13,831 nucleotides of DNA from an uncultured Eubacteriales bacterium (GCA_902796635.1 CADBPU010000021.1:1-13831); one strand, 5' to 3'. Positions 6,023 through 13,103 are shown, counted from the first letter of the stretch. Notes: generated by a model not told the origin, from the sequence alone. Numbers and translations are program-made.

Positions 6023-6368
6023 AGTATTTTTGACTGGTGGAATTATATGCTTGATAGGTCAAATTTTGATTATAAAGACAAAACTCACAAGTGCAAGGAT
6101 TCTTGTGCTGTTTATGTGTCTTGGTGTCTTTTTGGAAGGAATTGGAGTTTATCAATATGTTGTTGATTTTGGAAAAGCCGGTGCAACAGTCCCTATTATT
6201 GGTTTTGGCAGAACTCTTGCAAAGGGTGTGATTAAAGAAGTTTCAACAAAAGGTATTTTAGGAATATTCACAGGTGGATTGACTGCAACAGCGGCTGGAA
6301 TTGCAGCATCTGTCATATTTTCCTTCTTTGTGGCACTTATATTCAAACCCAAAACAAAACATAGTTAA
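6003..6368 (+). CDS. spoVAE: stage V sporulation protein SpoVAE (SpoVAEB type)
   Basis: This 121-residue membrane protein is paralogous to SpoVAC and part of the same channel. Membrane segments lie at about 5-22, 32-50, 56-75 and 88-114. Diagnostic motifs are 'TGGIICLIGQ' near the N-terminus, 'DFGKAGATVPIIGFGRTLAKG' at 55-75 and 'GIFTGGLTATAAGIAASVIFSFFVALIFKPK' towards the end, closing with the characteristic IFKPK. I chose the ATG at 6003 because AAGGGGTGA at 5989-5997 is an excellent ribosome binding site; the GTG at 5994 lies inside that site. The start overlaps spoVAD, suggesting translational coupling. The short SpoVAEA protein and SpoVAF are not found downstream; a terminator follows. 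Confidence 0.95.
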   Translation: MLMTYLKVFLTGGIICLIGQILIIKTKLTSARILVLFMCLGVFLEGIGVYQYVVDFGKAGATVPIIGFGRTLAKGVIKEVSTKGILGIFTGGLTATAAGIAASVIFSFFVALIFKPKTKHS

Positions 6369-6370
6369 AA

Positions 6371-6400
6371 AATGAATAGCAAATGCTATCCATTTTATAT
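6371..6400. terminator. bidirectional terminator between spoVAE and the 6417-6974 gene
   Basis: AATGAATAGC (6371-6380) pairs with GCTATCCATT (6385-6394) with one mismatch and a 4-nt loop. The minus-strand side has the stronger T-run (six T residues). The plus side is followed by TTATATTTATAT. Confidence 0.65.
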
Positions 6401-6416
6401 TTATATATTTTTACAA

Positions 6417-6974
6417 TTATTTCTTTTCACAAATTTCTTCTTCAATTTTGCGTTGTCTTTCTTCTGCAATTGCTTTTTTGATTGCTGCGGACTTCATTGA
6501 ATTATAAAATCTTCCAAATTTTTGAGTCATGTATTTTTGATAACCTTTTGTTAAAGCTCTGCCAAATTTGATTTGTTCTTCTTCTGGCTTTAAGGACAAA
6601 AACTCGCTGATATAAAAATCATTAATTTCAAGTATCATCATTGAACCATCATAATAACTCATGCTATCGCTAAATAATGCTGACATCATAGCTAAACCTG
6701 GAAACAATACTTTTGCAATTTCACTTTTTAATTTTTGTGGAATCATGAAATTTGACATATCTTTGTTGTTCTCATTAAGCAAATCTTCATTAAGTCGGCA
6801 TCTTACCAAAATATGATGCAATCCTGTATCTTTCTCTTTAAGTCTTCTTATAGCTTTAATCTTTTTGCCATCTCTATTATATGTATCACTTAAAATTTCT
6901 ATAGCCATAGAGTTTAAGATTTTTTCAACGTCTCGATTAGTAAGCCATTTTACAAAACTAAAATTGTTTTTCAT
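6417..6974 (-). CDS. uncharacterised 185-residue cytosolic protein
   Basis: I do not recognise this protein. The ATG at 6972-6974 is preferred because TAGGTGA lies at ribosome-binding distance; the GTG three codons upstream is part of that site. No signal peptide or clear membrane helix is present, although 'VLFPGLAMMSALFSDSMSYYDGSMM' in the middle is hydrophobic and Met-rich. The N-terminal third is basic (DGKKIKAIRRLKEKDTGLHHILVR). The C-terminal 60 residues form a charged, probably coiled helix rich in Lys and Glu (AAIKKAIAEERQRKIEEEI), which suggests oligomerisation or a nucleic-acid or protein partner. It is a single-gene unit between spoVA and rnhA with its own strong promoter and shared terminator, so it is probably expressed in growing cells. 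Confidence 0.8.
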   Translation of the reverse strand: MKNNFSFVKWLTNRDVEKILNSMAIEILSDTYNRDGKKIKAIRRLKEKDTGLHHILVRCRLNEDLLNENNKDMSNFMIPQKLKSEIAKVLFPGLAMMSALFSDSMSYYDGSMMILEINDFYISEFLSLKPEEEQIKFGRALTKGYQKYMTQKFGRFYNSMKSAAIKKAIAEERQRKIEEEICEKK

Positions 6975-6994
6975 AAATTTCACCTAACATATTA

Positions 6995-7023
6995 AATATA
7001 ACATTTTATAAAGCAATTGTCAA
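6995..7023 (-). promoter_or_regulatory. sigma-A promoter of the 6417-6974 gene
   Basis: On the minus strand TTGACA (7018-7023) and TATATT (6995-7000) are exactly 17 nt apart, a near-consensus housekeeping promoter, with the ribosome binding site a short way downstream. Confidence 0.8.
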
Positions 7024-7054
7024 TACCCAAATTCTTAGCAATATATCAAAATAA

Positions 7055-7084
7055 TTGATTTTTCAAAGATAGATGTGCTAATAT
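7055..7084 (+). promoter_or_regulatory. promoter of rnhA, possibly giving a leaderless mRNA
   Basis: TTGATT (7055-7060) and TAATAT (7079-7084) are separated by 18 nt. A TG lies upstream of the -10 box at TGTGCTAATAT. Only 6 nt separate the -10 box from the rnhA ATG, so transcription would start at or next to the start codon. No Shine-Dalgarno sequence is present. Confidence 0.55.
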
Positions 7085-7090
7085 TTTAAT

Positions 7091-7540
7091 ATGGAAAAAA
7101 TAACATTATACACAGATGGTGCTTGTTCAGGAAACCCAGGCAAAGGTGGTTGGGGTGTATATCTCATATATGACGGTCATAATTATGATAAAAAATTTAG
7201 TGGTTATGACCCAGAAACAACAAACAACAGAATGGAACTCACTGCCGTAATCGAAGGACTGAAAAAATTGAAATTTGCTTGTGAAGTCGAAGTCTATACT
7301 GACAGCGCTTATGTCTGCAATGCATTTGAAGAGAATTGGATAGAAACATGGAAAGTAAATGGTTTCAAAAATGCAAGCAAAAAACAAATCTCAAATTTAG
7401 ATTTATGGCAAGAACTTTTGAAATATTGTGAAATGCACAAAGTTCATTTCAATAAAGTTAAAGGCCATGCAGACAATGAATTCAATAACCTTTGTGATAA
7501 ACTTGCAACTGATGAAATAAAAAAACATTCACAAGATTAA
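7091..7540 (+). CDS. rnhA: ribonuclease HI
   Basis: This 149-residue enzyme cleaves the RNA strand of RNA-DNA hybrids, acting on R-loops and replication primers. All family motifs are present: TDGACSGNPGKGGWG with catalytic Asp9; NNRMEL with Glu49; YTDSAYV with Asp71; and 'VKGHADNEFNNLCDKLA' with His126 and Asp136. The 'WIETWKVNGFKNA' segment at 83-95 corresponds to the basic protrusion (handle) found in Escherichia coli-type RNase HI and absent from minimal forms. Length matches the family. The gene has no Shine-Dalgarno sequence and its -10 box is only 6 nt from the ATG, so it may be translated from a leaderless transcript. It stands alone between two terminators. Confidence 0.97.
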   Translation: MEKITLYTDGACSGNPGKGGWGVYLIYDGHNYDKKFSGYDPETTNNRMELTAVIEGLKKLKFACEVEVYTDSAYVCNAFEENWIETWKVNGFKNASKKQISNLDLWQELLKYCEMHKVHFNKVKGHADNEFNNLCDKLATDEIKKHSQD

Positions 7541-7563
7541 AAATTTTATTATAAATAAAAATA

Positions 7564-7592
7564 AAAAATCACAACTTTTCGTTGTGATTTTT
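7564..7592. terminator. bidirectional terminator between rnhA and the ABC permease gene
   Basis: A perfect 12-bp stem (7564-7575 with 7581-7592, core ATCACAAC / GTTGTGAT) with the loop TTTTC is flanked by A and T runs, so it serves both convergent genes. Confidence 0.9.
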
Positions 7593-7638
7593 GTTTGGTT
7601 TATGAACGCAAGAATAACACAAAATAATAAGTGTTTTC

Positions 7639-9447
7639 TTATTTTATATCTCTCTTTTTGAATATTACATGAGTGATAACCAAAATTATTGTAAATGTTA
7701 AAGAGTATAGTATAAAACTGCTCCAAAATGTTGAACCAGAGAAGACACTTGGTGTCAAAATCATCTGGAATATTGTACCAGTGTTTTGCAAGAATGATGA
7801 ACCAAAATACTTAAAGAAGTTCACATTTACAAATGGAATTAATCCAAGAAGTGGAACATTAACTGCAACAACATTAATAATTAATGAAACAAAGAAGAGT
7901 AGTATTGAAATTGCAACAGCAGCAATATTAGATTTGAATACTGTTGAAATAAATACTGAAAGTATTGCATAGAACATTACTTCCACAAACATAGTAAGCA
8001 TTGCAATAAAGTATAGAACTAATGGATTGAGTACAAATGCTGAACTAGCATTGAATACTACTAAAATATTTGTAAAATTCAATCCATAAGTGACAAGTCC
8101 AACTACCATTGATGCCAAACTTGAAACAAAGATTAAGATTGCACCAATTGCAAGAGTAGCAAGAATTTTTGCTCTTAATAATTTACTTCTACCAAATGGT
8201 CTAATTGCAAGTAATTTAAGTGTTCCCGCACTTTGTTCTCCTGCAATAGTTCCTGCTGCCAAAACAACTACATAAATTGTAATAAAGAATGTACACAATC
8301 TCAACGCAAAGTAAGAGTAGTCAAATCCATTGATTTCAAGATTTGATGGCTGTGTAACACTGAATGGTTCAGCAAAATTGTATTCATAAAGCCCATTATC
8401 AAGTAAAAATCTATATTTTGTATATGTTTCTTTCAATTCATAGAAATTTGCACCATCATAATTTTTGTATACTGAAATATTCATAGCAGTATATTTTGAT
8501 AGAGCAGAAACCTTTATTCCATTTGAAACAACAATATAAAGATAATTTGAAATAGAGTAATATTCATTAAAATATTCTACAATTTGCGCTTTATCTTGTG
8601 GCTTGCTTTCACTTTCTAACTTTTTTGACTCATTAAATTCATAAATTGTATCAAACAAAGCGTCTAACTTATTTTTTGCAATAACAATAGGGCTTTCTTC
8701 ATTTTCAACTTCAACTTCATCAACAATTTTTGTTGTCTTGAATTCATTTATCACACTTTCTGCTGGAATAAAAGGTAAAAGTTGATTTAGGTCATTAAAT
8801 ACCAAAGCAAATGCCTTATAGGTTGTCAATTCATTAATAATAAATCCATCAGGGTCAGTTTTTCCACTAGCATTATCAAAAATTGATTGAATTTTGAAAA
8901 AATGTTCTTTTATTATGACATCATCCAATGATTTTGTGACAAGAAAAGATGTTTGGTCTTTTGATGAAAGTTCTTCGTATTTTGCTTTGAAATTTTGTAT
9001 TGCAGTCAAAAGTTGTTGTCTCTTTGTTGCCAAATCATTTTTCAAACTTGCTTTTTGAGCAGCATTTGTTGCAGATTCCCAATTTGAATACAAACCAACA
9101 TAATCCGAATTTCCTGTTGTATTAAAGAGTGCTTCTACGGCTCTCCAATCGTTTATTAATGTTTCAACAGCATTTTCTCCATTTGCATATTGATTTACGT
9201 AATTAATAGCCAAATTTACTCTTTCATCGCTTCTCTTTTTGCCAATTGATTCTTCTGTATTAATAAATCTTTCATAGTATTCATTTACTGTTTCATAAGA
9301 GCCATAACTTTTTGCGTAATCTGTTCTTGTATCTGGCTTATAAACAAAAGTAGAAACAGCAAGCATGGCAATAATAAGACCAGTGACAACGAATATGCTA
9401 GGTTTTAAGAAAATCTTTTTTAATTCTGCTTTGAATAACTTAAACAT
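7639..9447 (-). CDS. ABC-2 type transporter permease with large extracytoplasmic domain
   Basis: This 602-residue membrane subunit has one helix at about 17-36, then some 345 residues predicted outside the membrane (37-380), then about five helices (382-402, 427-452, 474-503, 508-530, 575-596). The cytoplasmic segment 'GTIAGEQSAGTLKLLAIRPFGRSKLLRAK' at 399-427 is the ABC-2 coupling motif (E..sGTlk.ll..p.sR). The outer domain is polar and helical, rich in Asn, Glu and Lys, with no cysteine. The ATG has an AGGAGG ribosome binding site that overlaps the ATPase stop codon, so the two subunits form one operon. Transporters of this type export antibiotics, peptides or lipids, or act as signalling exporters; the substrate cannot be told. 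The outer domain is much larger than in BcrB/NatB-like permeases and may bind a ligand. Confidence 0.9.
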   Translation of the reverse strand: MFKLFKAELKKIFLKPSIFVVTGLIIAMLAVSTFVYKPDTRTDYAKSYGSYETVNEYYERFINTEESIGKKRSDERVNLAINYVNQYANGENAVETLINDWRAVEALFNTTGNSDYVGLYSNWESATNAAQKASLKNDLATKRQQLLTAIQNFKAKYEELSSKDQTSFLVTKSLDDVIIKEHFFKIQSIFDNASGKTDPDGFIINELTTYKAFALVFNDLNQLLPFIPAESVINEFKTTKIVDEVEVENEESPIVIAKNKLDALFDTIYEFNESKKLESESKPQDKAQIVEYFNEYYSISNYLYIVVSNGIKVSALSKYTAMNISVYKNYDGANFYELKETYTKYRFLLDNGLYEYNFAEPFSVTQPSNLEINGFDYSYFALRLCTFFITIYVVVLAAGTIAGEQSAGTLKLLAIRPFGRSKLLRAKILATLAIGAILIFVSSLASMVVGLVTYGLNFTNILVVFNASSAFVLNPLVLYFIAMLTMFVEVMFYAILSVFISTVFKSNIAAVAISILLFFVSLIINVVAVNVPLLGLIPFVNVNFFKYFGSSFLQNTGTIFQMILTPSVFSGSTFWSSFILYSLTFTIILVITHVIFKKRDIK

Positions 9448-9457
9448 TTTTGTCCTC

Positions 9458-10393
9458 CTATCTTATTTGACCTTTGTTGTGTTGTTGTTCCAACATTTCA
9501 GTAAATACTTCTTCAAGGGTTTTGGTTATAGTATTAATTCCATAAATTGAAATACCTTCTTTCATAAGCATTGTTGTTACTTCTGGAATTTTGCTATCTT
9601 CCATATTAAACATTATTGTTTTTCCAGCAAGACTGACAGGTATTTTATATTTTAATATAACCAATTTTCCAGCATAATTTGGATAATCAACTTTGATGCA
9701 AACTTTTTGTCCTTCTTGAAGTCCACGTTTGATTTGCTCCAAAGTCTTGATTTGCAAAATTTTTCCACCATCAATAATTGCAACAGTATCACATAGTTGT
9801 TCCATTTCCGAAAGAATATGGCTTGATACCAAAATTGATATATGTTTTTTTCTTGATAGACCAATAAGGAATTTACGCATATCTCTAATTCCATTTGGAT
9901 CAAGTCCATTTGTTGGCTCGTCCAAAATAAGAATTTTTGGGTCGTGGAGTAGTGCTTGAGCAATTCCAACTCTTTGTTTCATACCCAAAGAATAATTTCT
10001 AACTCTGTCATTTATTCTTTTTTCCATGCCAACAAGTTTTACGACAGAATCAATTTTTTCTTGTGTTATATTTGGATATAAACTTGCAAAGAATTTCAAA
10101 TTTTCCATACCTGTCATATAAGAGTACAAGTCTGGATTTTCAATAATTCCACCAAGTCTTGAAATGGCTTTTTCAAAATGTTTTTTTAATGAAATGCCAT
10201 CTATATAAATTTCACCATTTGTTGGTGTGGCAAGACCTGTAATCATCTTAATAATTGTAGTTTTTCCTGCACCATTTGGTCCAATCAAGCCAAAAATTTC
10301 TCCTTCGATAATTTCAAAGGAAACATTGTCAACTGCGGCTCTTTCGCCATATTTTTTTGTCAATTTATTGACTTCCAAAACAAATTTAGCCAA
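9458..10393 (-). CDS. ABC transporter ATP-binding protein, BcrA-like
   Basis: This is a 311-residue nucleotide-binding subunit. The Walker A motif GPNGAGKTT spans 38-46, the signature YSLGMKQR 134-141, Walker B ILILDEP 154-160 and the H-loop His192 lies in VSSH. 'GGIIENPDLYSYMTGMENL' is typical of the BcrA/drug-resistance (DRA) family partnered with ABC-2 permeases. The C-terminal 90 residues form the usual accessory domain ending in 'TLEEVFTEML'. The start is a TTG at 10391-10393 with an excellent GGAGG six nt upstream; no nearby ATG fits. The stop codon overlaps the permease ribosome binding site. It follows the PadR-type gene but has its own promoter. It powers the permease; direction (export or sensing) is inferred from the family. 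Confidence 0.95.
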   Translation of the reverse strand: MAKFVLEVNKLTKKYGERAAVDNVSFEIIEGEIFGLIGPNGAGKTTIIKMITGLATPTNGEIYIDGISLKKHFEKAISRLGGIIENPDLYSYMTGMENLKFFASLYPNITQEKIDSVVKLVGMEKRINDRVRNYSLGMKQRVGIAQALLHDPKILILDEPTNGLDPNGIRDMRKFLIGLSRKKHISILVSSHILSEMEQLCDTVAIIDGGKILQIKTLEQIKRGLQEGQKVCIKVDYPNYAGKLVILKYKIPVSLAGKTIMFNMEDSKIPEVTTMLMKEGISIYGINTITKTLEEVFTEMLEQQHNKGQIR

Positions 10394-10411
10394 AATTTAC
10401 CTCCACACTTT

Positions 10412-10438
10412 ATAAAAGTTTATCATAATAACTTTTAT
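10412..10438. promoter_or_regulatory. inverted repeat over the ABC operon promoter
   Basis: ATAAAAGTT (10412-10420) and AACTTTTAT (10430-10438) are perfect 9-bp arms around a 9-nt spacer. They cover the -10 box and most of the spacer of the ABC promoter, where an operator would act. The sequence is AT-rich, so chance is not excluded. Confidence 0.45.
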
Positions 10439-10445
10439 TTGTAAA
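10417..10445 (-). promoter_or_regulatory. sigma-A promoter of the ABC transporter operon
   Basis: TTTACA (10440-10445) and TAAACT (10417-10422) are 17 nt apart on the minus strand, with a TG dinucleotide one base before the -10 box (extended -10). It would drive both transporter genes independently of the upstream padR-type gene. Confidence 0.65.
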
Positions 10446-10458
10446 ACAAAAAATTGTA

Positions 10459-10481
10459 TTAATTATACTTGTTATAATTAA
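10459..10481. repeat. second inverted repeat upstream of the ABC promoter
   Basis: TTAATTATA (10459-10467) and TATAATTAA (10473-10481) form perfect 9-bp arms around CTTGT. It lies about 14 bp upstream of the -35 box. There is no T-run of the kind needed for a terminator directly after it on the minus strand, so it could be a regulator site or a weak mRNA structure after the padR-type gene. Confidence 0.4.
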
Positions 10482-10547
10482 ATTGAAAATTGTTCCAAAT
10501 TCAATAATATGCTTAATTTTGATGAAAAATCAAATATAAATCAAATT

Positions 10548-12959
10548 TTAGTTGTAAAAACTTGCAGATTTACTCAAAAATTTCTTTAATGGATAATTTA
10601 TTAAAATTATGAGTGCATAGAATATTGGCAATAACAAACTACCAAAATAAGCAACAATATTATCAAAACTCATACCCATAAATAGGTTGATTGCCAAACT
10701 CAAAATTACTAGTACAATGGCAACAAAAGTGCTATACATACTTTCGTGTCTTGGTAATTTTTGAATTTTTTTATTTTTGTTTGAAGCATATTTTAAGAAA
10801 TTAAAAATTAATGTTCCAAATGCAATCAAATAACTTAAAATGTACATAAACATTTGAAAGCCACTAATTTCTACTTTTGTTGCTACTACAACAAGTAAAA
10901 CTGTTGTTATTAGGCAAATAAGTAAACTCAAAATGAAACTTTGCACCAAATTCAATTTGTTGATAGATAAGAATTTTGATACAGTATTTTGAACATTATT
11001 CTTTCTAAAATATCTAACTTCATAATCAGGAACTTCAAATTTATTGTTAGCATTTGCATATTTTTTATCAAAAGACATCTTGTCCGTTTTTTGTGAATAA
11101 TTTACGCTTTTTGTTTCAGTATTTTTTACATTTTCATCAATATTTTGATATGTATCATATTTTTCAAAAGGGTTGTTTGAATAAGATTCAAAAGCATTAG
11201 TTTCTTTGAAAGGAGTCTGGTCATATTTTTCAAAATCGGCACTAGATGCTTTTTTTTGACTATTTGTATCAAACATCAAAGTTCTATTGATATCTTTTAT
11301 TGACTCTTCATTCCTTGGCAATTCTTTGATTTGTTGAACTTCTGCATGTTGATTTTTGTTTTCATAGTATTCTTTACTTTCAAAATCATTATTTTCAACT
11401 TTTTCAAAATCATTTTGATTTTCTTTATCAGCTTGTTGAGATGCATTATAAACTAATTCATCATCAAGTACTGCATCACTGTTTCCAGATGAAATCAAAT
11501 CTCCAAAAATATCTTTATAGTCAACAGCAGCTTGCTTTGTTTCTTCAACTTTTTCTTCACTTTCAAAAGGTCTATTTTCGTTTTCATATTCAATTACATT
11601 TTCCAAAATTGTATCTTGATTTTCTGCTTTCTCTGTTGCGCTATGATTTTCAACAAACTCATTTTCAATCACTTCGCTTTTTGGTTCGACATTTTGTTCA
11701 GCTTCACTTAATTCAAAATTTGTTTCAAACAAAGAGTTTTCATCTTGTGGATTAGAGTAGTTATCAACTTGATTTTCAGCAAAAAATGAAGTAGTTTCTT
11801 CTTCTGTCAATGAATTGTCTATATATGAATTGAAATTAAAGTTTGACTTTTTGTATTCCTCTATAACATCTTGTGAATTTTTTTCAAGTAAAACTTCGTT
11901 TTCAGTTTGCTCATCATGAGATAAAATTTCGTCATCATGCTCAACATTTTCATAATTTTCAACTTTTGTTGTTTTCAAATTGTCTTCAATGTCTTGCCAA
12001 TTATTTTGATCATTAACATCTTCAACTTGCTCAACTTTTTGTTCATCTTTATTTTCTACAAGCTCAATATTCTCATTTTCTTCACTTTTTTGAATTTCAT
12101 TATCTTGCGTTAATATTTCATCTATGTTATTTTCTGTTTTAGGTTGCTCAACAAAACTAAACAAATCAATTTGTTCGTTATTTTCTTGTTCTGGTTGTTC
12201 TAAATCGCCATTTTTATGCTCTTCTTCAATAGGTTCTGTTTCTTCAACATCATCTTCACCATTATAAGAACTAATTTCGCTTTCTTCGTCTTTTTCCTTT
12301 TCTTCTTCAACTTCTTCATTTTCAGTATCTGCCACTGTGCCAAACATAGAAAATAAATCATTAGCAGAGGAGTCAAAATAGTCTATTTCATCATCTTTTT
12401 CTGTTTCTTCTTGTTCTTCAAATGATTGAGAAGTTTGTTCTTTCTCAACAGGTTTTTCTTCATATTTTGCTTCTTCTTCAACTTTGCTACTGTTTTCATA
12501 TTCTTTTGCAAGATTTTCAGTACTACTGATTACTTCACTTGCACTTTGTCTAATATTTTCATCAAAAAGAGATGTTGACTTGATTTGGTCAATATCGCTT
12601 TCAACTGATTGTATAGTTTTTTCTAATTCACTTTTTTCAAACAAGCCACCAACAATTTCGTCTCTTGCGTCTTGCCAATTAAAGTTAGAATTTTCAATTC
12701 TATTTCTTCCTTTTTCAGTTAGAGTATAGTAGTGTCTTCTTCCACCAAGCAAACTATCACGCCAATAGCTTTCAACTTCGTTTTGTGCTTCAAGTCTTTT
12801 AAGTCCACTATAAAGGCTTGGTTGCTTTAAGATATAAGCACCATTGGTCTTTTCTTCAACTTCTTTGCATATCTCATAGCCATATTTATCACCAGTTTGC
12901 AAAGCTTTCAAAATAATGTTATAAACTGAACCACGTCCTGAACCAATACTTTTTTTCAT
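10548..12959 (-). CDS. PadR-family regulator fused to acidic linker and four membrane helices
   Basis: This is an 803-residue protein. Residues 1-95 are a PadR winged helix-turn-helix: 'GSVYNIILKALQTGDKYGYEICKEVEEKT', 'QPSLYSGLKRLEAQNEVESYW', then the wing 'GGRRHYYTLTEKGR'. Residues 100-666 are low-complexity, strongly acidic (Glu, Asp, Asn, Gln, Ser) and probably disordered, with recurring short hydrophobic spots (GLFEKS, SLFDEN, DLFSMF, DLFSFV, SLFETN, DIFGDL) and two FEKYD units at 576-602. Residues 667-803 hold four membrane helices (about 672-696, 704-722, 744-760, 771-791) and a basic loop. Ordinary PadR proteins are 100-180 residues and soluble. I chose the ATG at 12957-12959; the TTG at 12968 is too close to the GGAGA site. 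It precedes an ABC transporter operon, the usual PadR target. Membrane tethering and control of the transporter are inferred. Confidence 0.9.
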   Translation of the reverse strand: MKKSIGSGRGSVYNIILKALQTGDKYGYEICKEVEEKTNGAYILKQPSLYSGLKRLEAQNEVESYWRDSLLGGRRHYYTLTEKGRNRIENSNFNWQDARDEIVGGLFEKSELEKTIQSVESDIDQIKSTSLFDENIRQSASEVISSTENLAKEYENSSKVEEEAKYEEKPVEKEQTSQSFEEQEETEKDDEIDYFDSSANDLFSMFGTVADTENEEVEEEKEKDEESEISSYNGEDDVEETEPIEEEHKNGDLEQPEQENNEQIDLFSFVEQPKTENNIDEILTQDNEIQKSEENENIELVENKDEQKVEQVEDVNDQNNWQDIEDNLKTTKVENYENVEHDDEILSHDEQTENEVLLEKNSQDVIEEYKKSNFNFNSYIDNSLTEEETTSFFAENQVDNYSNPQDENSLFETNFELSEAEQNVEPKSEVIENEFVENHSATEKAENQDTILENVIEYENENRPFESEEKVEETKQAAVDYKDIFGDLISSGNSDAVLDDELVYNASQQADKENQNDFEKVENNDFESKEYYENKNQHAEVQQIKELPRNEESIKDINRTLMFDTNSQKKASSADFEKYDQTPFKETNAFESYSNNPFEKYDTYQNIDENVKNTETKSVNYSQKTDKMSFDKKYANANNKFEVPDYEVRYFRKNNVQNTVSKFLSINKLNLVQSFILSLLICLITTVLLVVVATKVEISGFQMFMYILSYLIAFGTLIFNFLKYASNKNKKIQKLPRHESMYSTFVAIVLVILSLAINLFMGMSFDNIVAYFGSLLLPIFYALIILINYPLKKFLSKSASFYN

Positions 12960-12980
12960 TTGTATCAAATCTCCATTTTT

Positions 12981-13009
12981 ATTTTATATTATATAAAATA
13001 TTTTGTCAA
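12981..13009 (-). promoter_or_regulatory. promoter of the padR-type gene with internal palindrome
   Basis: On the minus strand TTGACA (13004-13009) and TAAAAT (12981-12986) are 17 nt apart. A perfect palindrome, ATTTTATAT-T-ATATAAAAT at 12981-12999, covers the -10 box and the spacer, a natural place for autoregulation. Its pure A/T composition lowers its weight. Confidence 0.7.
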
Positions 13010-13014
13010 TAAAA

Positions 13015-13038
13015 TACTATGCAAAGTATTATGCAAAT
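13015..13038. repeat. two 12-bp tandem repeats in the divergent intergenic region
   Basis: TACTATGCAAAG (13015-13026) is followed directly by TATTATGCAAAT (13027-13038), 10 of 12 identical. AATACT and AGTATT (13013-13018 and 13025-13030) also form an inverted repeat here. It lies upstream of both divergent promoters and could be a regulator site. Confidence 0.4.
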
Positions 13039-13067
13039 ATAAAAATTTTCCAATATATGTAAATAAA

Positions 13068-13096
13068 TGGACTATTTTATTTTTTTTTGATATAAT
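13068..13096 (+). promoter_or_regulatory. promoter of the YgjP-like gene, possibly giving a leaderless mRNA
   Basis: TGGACT (13068-13073) and a perfect TATAAT (13091-13096) are 17 nt apart. Only 7 nt separate the -10 box from the ATG at 13104, and there is no Shine-Dalgarno sequence, so the transcript would begin at about the start codon. Confidence 0.65.
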
Positions 13097-13103
13097 ATTA
13101 ATT

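Noticed and set aside
9652..9969. 105-codon minus-strand frame inside the ATPase gene
   Set aside because: It is a frame-shifted shadow of the ABC ATPase, which is intact and carries all motifs in the other frame.
10510..10535. Terminator for the padR-type gene (TTTGAT / ATCAAA hairpin)
   Set aside because: The stem is six A/T-rich pairs with no convincing T-run; I do not count it as a terminator, so read-through into the ABC operon is possible.
12960..13103. 48-residue N-terminal extension of the YgjP-like protein
   Set aside because: It would translate through the promoter, the tandem repeats and the TATAAT box; the family starts at the later ATG.
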